Positions 7,728-14,114 of a DNA stretch of 64,000 nucleotides are shown piece by piece. Within the stretch, counting starts at the first letter, position 1; every line of letters begins with the position of its first letter. A program made the position numbers and the translations under genes. The stretch spans positions 1 through 64,000 of the forward strand of contig NZ_JBHSXL010000003.1 in NCBI RefSeq assembly GCF_042662125.1. The letters run 5' to 3'. The notes below the pieces were generated by a model. The model was not told the origin of the DNA and ran no database searches. It saw nothing but the letters and a program-made list of their open reading frames with translations. The DNA comes from Halopenitus salinus. Its GTDB lineage: Archaea > Halobacteriota > Halobacteria > Halobacteriales > Haloferacaceae.

Positions 7728-8819
7728 ATGTTCGAGGACATCGACACCGACCGGCGGCCGGTGGTGCTCATCTGGGAGGTCACCCAGGCGTGCGAGCTCG
7801 CCTGCAGACACTGTCGGGCCGACGCGCAACCGGCTCGCCACCCCGAGGAGCTCTCCACCGCGGAGGGGAAGGCGCTCCTCGAGGACGCCGCGTCCTTCGG
7901 GGAGGGACAGCTCGTCGTGCTCTCGGGGGGCGACCCGCTCGCACGCGATGACCTGCTCGAACTCGTCTCCTACGGCGACGATCTCGGCCTCCGGATGACG
8001 ATCACGCCGAGCGGGACCCGGTCTCTGACGCCGGAGCGGGTGGGCGACCTCGCGGACGCCGGGGTCCGACGGATGGCGTTGAGCCTCGACGGGGCGACGG
8101 CGGAGAGCCACGACGCCTTCCGCGGCGAGGCGAGCTTCGCGGACACGGTGGCGGCCGCGGAGGCCGCCGCCGACGAGGGGGTTCCGCTGCAGATCAACAC
8201 GACGGTCTGTGCGGACACCGTCGGGGAGCTGCCGGCGATCCGCGACCGCGTCCGGGAGCTCGGCGCCGTCCTCTGGAGCGTCTTCTTCCTCGTGCCCGTC
8301 GGTCGGGGGCGCGTCCTCGATCCGATATCCCCGGAGCGCGCCGAGGCGGTGATGGAGTGGCTCTCCGAGGTGGCGAGCGAGGAGCGGTTCGGCGTGAAGA
8401 CGACCGAGGCGCCCTTCTACAGACGCGTCGAGCTCCAGTCCGACGGCGAGGCCGCCGCCCCGAGACGGCGCGCGGGAATCACCGCGGGGCGCGGGTTCGC
8501 GTTCGTGAGCCACACCGGCGAGGTGTACCCATCCGGGTTCCTCCCCGAGTCCGCCGGCAACGTCCGCGAGCGCTCGGTCGTCGACGTCTACCGGAACGCG
8601 GATCTCTTCGAGTCCCTGCGCGATCCGGACGGCTACCGCGGGAAGTGCGGCGCCTGCGAGTTCCGCCAGGTCTGCGGGGGAAGTCGATCGCGCGCGTACG
8701 CGGCGACCGGCGACCCGCTGGAGAGCGACCCGCTTTGCCCGTACGTGCCCGAGGGGTACGACGGCCCGCTACCGGAGACGATAGCCGAACCGACGGGAAC
8801 CCCCGGCTCGGCTGACTGA
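7728..8819 (+). CDS. radical SAM/SPASM protein, heme-biosynthesis (Ahb/NirJ)-like
   Basis: The 363-aa product has C-x3-C-x2-C at Cys22, 26 and 29 (WEVTQACELACRHCRAD), LSGGDPL for SAM, and a C-terminal SPASM motif (CGACEFRQVCGG...C). It is a paralogue of the protein at 6022-7227 and resembles AhbC/AhbD (siroheme decarboxylase-pathway radical SAM enzymes). I recall that haloarchaeal members are annotated TIGR04053. I chose ATG 7728: upstream in-frame sequence (from 7617) crosses the palindrome at 7673 and looks non-coding. It is followed by heme O synthase, supporting a heme pathway. Confidence 0.85.
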   Translation: MFEDIDTDRRPVVLIWEVTQACELACRHCRADAQPARHPEELSTAEGKALLEDAASFGEGQLVVLSGGDPLARDDLLELVSYGDDLGLRMTITPSGTRSLTPERVGDLADAGVRRMALSLDGATAESHDAFRGEASFADTVAAAEAAADEGVPLQINTTVCADTVGELPAIRDRVRELGAVLWSVFFLVPVGRGRVLDPISPERAEAVMEWLSEVASEERFGVKTTEAPFYRRVELQSDGEAAAPRRRAGITAGRGFAFVSHTGEVYPSGFLPESAGNVRERSVVDVYRNADLFESLRDPDGYRGKCGACEFRQVCGGSRSRAYAATGDPLESDPLCPYVPEGYDGPLPETIAEPTGTPGSAD

Positions 8820-8853
8820 CGGGTGGCCGGAACGGGCGAGCGTCGGGCGGCGG

Positions 8854-8865
8854 CGAACACGTTCG
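8854..8865. promoter_or_regulatory. CGAAC-AC-GTTCG palindrome before ctaB
   Basis: A perfect copy of the recurring motif, 38 bp before the chosen ATG of heme O synthase. Its presence also argues against the upstream in-frame start at 8823, which would read through it. Confidence 0.6.
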
Positions 8866-8903
8866 GGGGAACCCTCGGGGAGCGGCGGCGCCAACCGATC
8901 GAC

Positions 8904-10334
8904 ATGCGCTCGCCACGGTTCACCACGCAGTTGACGGCGACGGTCGTCGCCACCTACCTGCTGTTCGCGCTCGGCGCGATGACGGCCGCCGCGTCGGGAG
9001 CGACCCCGCTCGCGTGGGGACACTACGTCGCCGCCGCGGCGGGGTGGCTGCTCGTGGCGGTCACCGCCGTCCGGTCGTGGCTCGGGGGCCACGATCGGTG
9101 GGTGACCGTAGGACTGGCGGGGGGAACGCTCCTCTATCTCGGTCAGGGAACGGCCGGACTCGTCGGCCGGATCGGCGGGGCGAGCGACGTCGGTGAGTTC
9201 CACCTGCTCGGCGCCGTCCTCGTCTTCGCGACGCTGCTGCTCTCGTTGGTCCGCCACCTCGATCGGGAGGTGGCCGCGAGCGACGGTGCCGGCGCGGAAG
9301 CCGTAGCCGGGATCGACGACGAACCGTTCGAGGGGGATCGCGGCGGGAAATCGGTCGACGGACTCGACGGCGACGGGGTCGAATCCCCGGAACGAAGCGG
9401 ATCCGGCGAACGGGTTCGCGATCGCGTCCGCGCCTACGCGGCGTTGACGAAGCCGCGACTGATGTGGCTGCTTTGTCTCCTCGCGCTCGCGGGGATGGCG
9501 CTCGCGCGGATCGCGGCTCCGACGTCGGGGGGCGGAGGGGCCGCCGCGGGAGCGGCGACCGCGAACGTCACCCTCCACGGGATCACGGTGGTCGCGACGC
9601 TCGCGGGCGGCGTGTTGGCGATCGGCGCGTCGGGAACGTTCAACCACGTGTTCGAACACGACCGTGATCGACGGATGGACCGGACCGCGGACCGGCCGGT
9701 CGCGACGGCTCGGGTCCCGGTCCGCCGGGCGGCGGCGTTCGGCGTCGCGTTGGCCGCGCTCTCGTTGGTCGTGCTCTGGACGTACGCCACGCCCCTCGCG
9801 ACCCTGTTGACCGCGGCGGCGATCGTCTACTACTCGGTCGTCTACACGGTCGTGTTGAAGCCGAACACGCGCTGGAACACGGCCATCGGCGGCGGGTCTG
9901 GCGCTCTCCCGGCGCTCATCGGCTGGGCGGCCGTGACCGGATCGATCGGGATTCCGGCGATCGTTCTCACGGCGCTCGTCGTGGCGTGGACCCCGGCGCA
10001 CTTCTACAACCTCGCCATCGCCTATCGCGAGGACTACGCCGCCGGCGGATACCCCATGTTGCCCGTCGTCGCGGGCGTTTCGACCACCCGTCGGCGGACG
10101 TGCTACTGGCTCGGCGGCACGCTCGTCGCGACCGTCCTCCTCGGCGTCGTCGCCGACCTCGGCGTCCTCTATGCGGTCGTGACGACCGTCGCCGCCGCCG
10201 TCTTCCTGCGGTCGATCGTCCGCCAGTACGAGCGCGGGACCGACCGCGCGGCCTACCGAACCTTCCACGCGTCGAACGCGTACCTCGGCGCCGTCCTCGC
10301 GGCGGTGCTCCTCGAGGCGCTGCTCGTCGGCTGA
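8904..10334 (+). CDS. ctaB: heme O synthase (protoheme IX farnesyltransferase) with N-terminal membrane extension
   Basis: It transfers a farnesyl-type group to protoheme IX to make heme O for heme-copper reductases, in the membrane. The 476-aa product is longer than typical CtaB (about 300 aa). Residues 1-120 form four TM helices with a COX15-like look (HYVAAAAGWLL, FHLLGAVLVFATLLL), followed by a polar linker. The UbiA-type prenyltransferase domain starts near YAALTKPRLMWL and has the Asp-rich motif NHVFEHDRDRRMDRTADRP. The second motif region is YRVEDYA-like (AYREDYAAGGYPMLPVV). Extended CtaB forms are usual in haloarchaea. It neighbours the radical SAM heme genes and faces the reductase operon. 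Confidence 0.93.
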   Translation: MRSPRFTTQLTATVVATYLLFALGAMTAAASGATPLAWGHYVAAAAGWLLVAVTAVRSWLGGHDRWVTVGLAGGTLLYLGQGTAGLVGRIGGASDVGEFHLLGAVLVFATLLLSLVRHLDREVAASDGAGAEAVAGIDDEPFEGDRGGKSVDGLDGDGVESPERSGSGERVRDRVRAYAALTKPRLMWLLCLLALAGMALARIAAPTSGGGGAAAGAATANVTLHGITVVATLAGGVLAIGASGTFNHVFEHDRDRRMDRTADRPVATARVPVRRAAAFGVALAALSLVVLWTYATPLATLLTAAAIVYYSVVYTVVLKPNTRWNTAIGGGSGALPALIGWAAVTGSIGIPAIVLTALVVAWTPAHFYNLAIAYREDYAAGGYPMLPVVAGVSTTRRRTCYWLGGTLVATVLLGVVADLGVLYAVVTTVAAAVFLRSIVRQYERGTDRAAYRTFHASNAYLGAVLAAVLLEALLVG

Positions 10335-10425
10335 GGCGACGACGGCATGGGGATGGCGGCCTCGTTCGAGCCGATCGGTTGAAGCGAAAGAGAGGAAGGG
10401 AGGAAAGGGAACATAAACGATCGAC

Positions 10426-10453
10426 CGAGCACGTTCGGCTGAGAAGCTTTATT
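10426..10453 (+). promoter_or_regulatory. CGAGC-AC-GTTCG motif plus TATA box
   Basis: The motif copy (10426-10437) has one mismatch. Ten bases later comes CTTTATT (10447-10453), and the next ATG is at 10477. This is the clearest case in the window of the motif sitting immediately upstream of a TATA box, the position of an archaeal activator. Confidence 0.6.
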
Positions 10454-10476
10454 CCTCACGAACCGGACCGCCACGT

Positions 10477-10734
10477 ATGCCGACGCCGATCGTCCTGTTC
10501 GCGTACTCGAAACAGGTCCTGTCCGGGATCGTCCGACTCGGGCTGTTCTGTTTGACCCTCTGGGGCCTCTACCTCTACGTCACGGGCGCCTGGCTCGCCG
10601 CCCTCGTCGTGGTCGTGCCGCCGACGATCCACTTCTGGTGGCTCGTGGCTCGCGCGTATCGCGAAACGGTCGCGGACGGGAGCGACTTCGGCGAGAACGG
10701 TCCGGGCCGGAGCAACCAGAACGGGAACCCGTGA
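10477..10734 (+). CDS. small two-TM membrane protein of unknown function
   Basis: The 85-aa product has two predicted TM helices (VRLGLFCLTLWGLYLYV and WLAALVVVVPPTIHFWWLV) and a short polar C-tail. I recognise no family. It has its own TATA box and a motif copy 39 bp before the ATG, and it is convergent with the heme-copper reductase operon (only 3 bp from the end of 10738-11442). Its regulation and place suggest an accessory role in the same respiratory system. This is inference. Confidence 0.7.
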   Translation: MPTPIVLFAYSKQVLSGIVRLGLFCLTLWGLYLYVTGAWLAALVVVVPPTIHFWWLVARAYRETVADGSDFGENGPGRSNQNGNP

Positions 10735-10737
10735 GGG

Positions 10738-11442
10738 TCACGCGGGCGTTCGGATGTACCGTCGGAGCGTCTCCCCGTTCTCGTCGCGCAGCTCGACGAC
10801 GAACTGCTCGCCCGTCGTCGAGGCGGTGAGCTCGTCGCGACGCAACTCGAAGGCGTAGGGCGGCTCCTCGAGCGTTCGGAGGTTCTCGCCGCCCGAGCGG
10901 ACGACGACGTGGTCCGTGCCCTCCACGTTCTCGAGGTGGCACGCGATCGTCTCCCCGTCGGTGCTGGTCTCACAGATCACGTCGGCGCCGGCGTCGGGGC
11001 TGTCGCCGCCGGAGAGGGGACTCGAGTAGTCGAGGGCCATGACGCCGGGGGTGAACGTCCCGAGCACGACCACGACGAGCAGGAACGTCCCGAAGTTCAG
11101 CTTCGATCCGTGTCGAACGAGCGTTCTGACGGCCGGATGCTCCGCGGTACGCCGAAGCCGTATCACCGTTGGAACGACGACGAGGTGGGTGAAGGGCCCC
11201 CACGCGATGACGACGAAGCCGTAGGCCATGGTGTACGAGAGGAATCCCCAGTCGGGGCGGTACGACGAGAGGACGCTCGATCCCGTCCACAGGAAGAAGC
11301 CGAAGACGACGAGCGTCCCGCTCTTCAGCCAGCGCCAGGTCGGCGTGTTGGCGCAGTAGACGCTCAACAGGTCGCGCCAGACGCCCCGGAGCGCGTGGCC
11401 GATCGTGGTTACCGGGTTCGAGACGGACGATGTGAATGACAT
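10738..11442 (-). CDS. membrane protein with C-terminal soluble domain, last gene of the heme-copper reductase cluster
   Basis: The 234-aa product is of unrecognised family. It has three hydrophobic helices (VVFGFFLWTGSSVL, YTMAYGFVVIAWGPFTHLVVVPTVI, FGTFLLVVVVLGTFTPGVMAL), then about 100 residues with beta character (VICETSTDGETIACHLENVEGTDHVVVRSGG) that probably face the cell exterior. It lies 118 bp downstream of subunit I on the same strand, and the gap is unusually rich in TG/GGT. It may be an assembly factor or accessory subunit. Only position supports that. Confidence 0.7.
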   Translation of the reverse strand: MSFTSSVSNPVTTIGHALRGVWRDLLSVYCANTPTWRWLKSGTLVVFGFFLWTGSSVLSSYRPDWGFLSYTMAYGFVVIAWGPFTHLVVVPTVIRLRRTAEHPAVRTLVRHGSKLNFGTFLLVVVVLGTFTPGVMALDYSSPLSGGDSPDAGADVICETSTDGETIACHLENVEGTDHVVVRSGGENLRTLEEPPYAFELRRDELTASTTGEQFVVELRDENGETLRRYIRTPA

Positions 11443-11560
11443 GTGTCGGTGGTGTACGTGTGTGGGTGGGTCGGTTTGATCGGTGGTGTCGATGGGCGAT
11501 GTCGGTCGATTACGTCGGTCGGTTCGCCGGCGGTTCTCGGAGGGCGTCGATCGACGCCGG

Positions 11561-13288
11561 CTAGGCGCCGATCGACCACAGCTGCGTGAGCAGGTACCAG
11601 TTGAGCGCGTAGGAGGCGACGAAGACGGCCATGAACACGAGACAGAGGGCGAACGTCCCGCGGAGCTCGACGACGTGGACCGACCCGCCGTCGGGAGCGA
11701 GCCCGCCCTCCGCGTGGAGGTCCGTGAGGTCGCCGTCGGAGTTGTCGCTGCCGAACAGCAGGGATCCCACCGTGACGAGGACGAACAGGACGCCGGAGAC
11801 GATCGCCAGGATCGCGAAGACGCCGAAGATCACGAAAAGCGGCGCGGCCGCCGAGAGGTTGAAGGAGGTGCCGGGGATGTTCTCGACGACCTCCGCGGTC
11901 CGGCGGGGGACGCCGTAGAGGATGCCCGCGTACATCAACATGAGCGTGGCGACGCTCATCGTCCCGGCGTAGGCGTACGGCACGAGCGACGCGAGCCGGT
12001 CGGAGACGAACTCGCGGCGGAACATGACCTTCACCGCGAACAGGACGAGCCCCATGAACGTCAGGGTCGTCCCGAGCGCGACGGTCGCATGGAAGTGGCC
12101 GACGGTCGCGAGGGTGTTGTGCCAGGTCATGTTGACCTGCATCTGGCCCATCACGACGCCCGTGATCCCCCCGAGGAAGCCGAAGAGGATGATGCTGAAG
12201 ACGGTCGCGGAGAAGGCGGGGTTACGCCAGGGCGCGGAGGTGAGCCAGCCGAAGAGCCCGCCGCCGAGCCCGCGCTGGCGGCGACCGGCCTCGATGCCCG
12301 CCGGGATCGCGAACGCGTGGATCATGCTCGCGAAGGCCGCGCCGTAGAACGCGTAGGAGGTGTTCCAGATCCGCCAGCCGACCGAGAGACCGGGGTCGAC
12401 CATCAGGTGGTGGGCGGCCCCGAGGTTGATGAAGAACAGATAGAGGATGAACGCCGACCGCGAGACCTTCTCGGAGACGACGACGGCGCCGCCGACCACG
12501 TGGGTGAGGAAGTACCAGACGGTAACCATCGCGAGCAGGTTGATCTGTTGGGTTCCGTGGCCGACGATCCAGTAGAGCTGTCTGTAGATGCCGACGTTCA
12601 CGCCGTCGATCAGTCCGACGCGCCAGACGAGCGCGTATCCGAACGCCGCGATCCCGCCGAGGATCGCCTCCACGGCGATGATCGATGTGACGAACGCGCC
12701 GAACGCCACGAGCGGAAGCGTCCCCGTCTCGCCGAGGCGCTTCTCACGCCAGATGGAGACGAAGAAGGGCACGGCGGCGATCGTCGCGCCGAGCAGGAAG
12801 ACGATCGCGGTCGCGTAGAACGCCGGCGAGACCGGAAGCGGGACGTAGGCGGTCAAAAGCGGCGCCGCCTCGGTCGGTCCCGAAAACCAGATCGAGAGGT
12901 TCACCCCCAAAGCGCCGGCGACCATGATCGCCCAGCCCGCCTTCGCGATCGCCGTGTAGGGGAGCCGCCGCCCGAGCACCATGGGGCCGCCAACGTAGAG
13001 GATGGCGATCTCCATGAACACCATCCAGAAGATGAGCAGGTTCCACGCGTGGAGGCTCAGGTGGGTGTAGAACTGTCCGGGCTCGAGCAGCCCGATCACC
13101 TCCCAGCGCGTCGTGGCCACGGTGAACGCGAAGGTTCCGCCGACGATCAACGCGATCACGGCGGTGACCGCGAACAGCTTCACGTGGTTTTCGACCGACC
13201 GATGCACGTCGAGGCCGGTGACCGAACAGCTCCGGAACCCGTCGTCGCCGTAGTCGTTGTCGAAAAGCGAGCGTAGGCGCGCGTACAT
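11561..13288 (-). CDS. B-family heme-copper reductase subunit I, possible CuA-type NO reductase
   Basis: The 575-aa, 12-13 TM protein resembles Thermus ba3 subunit I along its length (DPG after the HH pair, GLFGWL, NPAF, HNT..VGHFH). Low-spin heme ligand is probably His80. CuB ligands are His244, His293 and His294. Heme ligands His398/His400 lie in VGHFHATV. The usual GHPxVY is GHGTQQ, so the Tyr that cross-links to the first CuB His is Gln248. No Tyr occupies the alternative cbb3 position (6 residues before HH, here Ile). O2 reductases need that Tyr and NO reductases lack it. The start follows 2 bp after the CuA subunit stop. It is commonly annotated as an oxidase, but NO reduction is more likely. 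Confidence 0.9.
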   Translation of the reverse strand: MYARLRSLFDNDYGDDGFRSCSVTGLDVHRSVENHVKLFAVTAVIALIVGGTFAFTVATTRWEVIGLLEPGQFYTHLSLHAWNLLIFWMVFMEIAILYVGGPMVLGRRLPYTAIAKAGWAIMVAGALGVNLSIWFSGPTEAAPLLTAYVPLPVSPAFYATAIVFLLGATIAAVPFFVSIWREKRLGETGTLPLVAFGAFVTSIIAVEAILGGIAAFGYALVWRVGLIDGVNVGIYRQLYWIVGHGTQQINLLAMVTVWYFLTHVVGGAVVVSEKVSRSAFILYLFFINLGAAHHLMVDPGLSVGWRIWNTSYAFYGAAFASMIHAFAIPAGIEAGRRQRGLGGGLFGWLTSAPWRNPAFSATVFSIILFGFLGGITGVVMGQMQVNMTWHNTLATVGHFHATVALGTTLTFMGLVLFAVKVMFRREFVSDRLASLVPYAYAGTMSVATLMLMYAGILYGVPRRTAEVVENIPGTSFNLSAAAPLFVIFGVFAILAIVSGVLFVLVTVGSLLFGSDNSDGDLTDLHAEGGLAPDGGSVHVVELRGTFALCLVFMAVFVASYALNWYLLTQLWSIGA

Positions 13289-13290
13289 GA

Positions 13291-13833
13291 TCAGGGTTCC
13301 TCCACGATCAGTTTGCCGTGCATCGTTCGGTGACCCTGCCCGCAGAACTCGTTGCAGATGACGTGGTAGGTCCCGGGCTCGTCGAACGTCATCGGGATGA
13401 CCCACTCGTTGCCCGGGAACACCTGGAGGTTGATCTGCTTGCTCAGGGTGTCCTCCGGCCGGATCGAGAAGCCGTGTTGGACGTCGTAGGCCCCGAGGTG
13501 GACGTCGTACTCACGGCCGGCCTCGATGATCGCCGGGAGCCCGTCCCAGTTGAACCGCATCGCGCCGACGTACAGGGAGTCGCCGGGGGGAACGATCCCC
13601 TCCTCGCGCTCCTCGGCCGCCTCCTTGTACTCCTGAACGCGGTCGCGGTAGGCGTCCGGATCGACCTCGTAGGTCTCGCCGATCGGGTTCTGGTCGCCGA
13701 AGCGGGTGAAGCCGCTCATCCACCCGAAGATCGCGATCGACCACGCGCCCGCGATCCCGAGCCAGATCGTCTCGCGTCTGTTCACCGGTTCGTCCCACCA
13801 GTTGCCCTCCGGCGGGTCCATGGGTGCTGGCAT
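13291..13833 (-). CDS. CuA-containing subunit II of the B-family heme-copper reductase
   Basis: The 180-aa product has one N-terminal TM helix (about 22-40) and an external cupredoxin domain with a complete CuA site: His120 (DVQHGFS), Cys160, Glu162, Cys164, His168 and Met171 in CNEFCGQGHRTM. It would receive electrons, probably from halocyanin, and pass them to subunit I. The order is small subunit (6-bp gap), subunit II, subunit I (2-bp gap), the ba3/Cba arrangement. A second in-frame Met at residue 5 is an alternative start. An intact CuA with a Tyr-less subunit I matches the CuA-type NO reductases described in Bacillus (recalled). Confidence 0.93.
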   Translation of the reverse strand: MPAPMDPPEGNWWDEPVNRRETIWLGIAGAWSIAIFGWMSGFTRFGDQNPIGETYEVDPDAYRDRVQEYKEAAEEREEGIVPPGDSLYVGAMRFNWDGLPAIIEAGREYDVHLGAYDVQHGFSIRPEDTLSKQINLQVFPGNEWVIPMTFDEPGTYHVICNEFCGQGHRTMHGKLIVEEP

Positions 13834-13839
13834 GCGTGA

Positions 13840-13992
13840 TCACCTCGCGGGAAGCGATAGAACGTCCAGGACGCCCCAGCCCACGTAGGCGACGAGGAAG
13901 AAGACGAACGCCGCCGCGGCGAGCAGCCAGATGCGGTCGTAGAGCCGTTGCATGAACGGCGTCGTGGAACTCCGTGATTCGTTCGTGCTCAT
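13840..13992 (-). CDS. small single-TM subunit (CbaD-like) of the heme-copper reductase
   Basis: The 50-aa product has a polar N-terminus (MSTNESRSSTTPF) and one TM helix (WLLAAAAFVFFLVAYVGWGVL). It is the first gene of the reductase operon, 6 bp before subunit II. Single-TM subunits like this accompany ba3-type enzymes (CbaD/subunit IIa). An upstream in-frame start at 14028 is rejected because it adds 12 basic residues not typical of the group. Confidence 0.75.
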   Translation of the reverse strand: MSTNESRSSTTPFMQRLYDRIWLLAAAAFVFFLVAYVGWGVLDVLSLPAR

Positions 13993-14040
13993 GTGTCGCT
14001 CACGCCGAAGGTTGCATCCGGAGGGCACTGGTGGTTATCG

Positions 14041-14052
14041 CGCACATGTTCG
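14041..14052. promoter_or_regulatory. CGCAC-AT-GTTCG motif before the reductase operon
   Basis: One-mismatch copy of the recurring palindrome, 48 bp upstream of the small-subunit ATG (13992). On the minus strand it is followed at once by CGATAACC, which could serve as a poor TATA box. Confidence 0.5.
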
Positions 14053-14114
14053 ACGCGGCCGACGAGACGGTCACCGCCGCGAGCGTCGGCCCGGTCAAGA
14101 CCGGTTAGGACTGG

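Noticed and set aside
11483..13276. 597-codon plus-strand ORF opposite the reductase
   Set aside because: Shadow of subunit I, whose motifs are unmistakable. The plus-strand product is a charged low-complexity sequence.
11561..13288. Gln248 as sign of a dead or mis-sequenced oxidase gene
   Set aside because: The whole GHPxVY segment is changed to GHGTQQ in an otherwise intact frame with all metal ligands kept, and CuA is intact. This looks like functional change, not decay.
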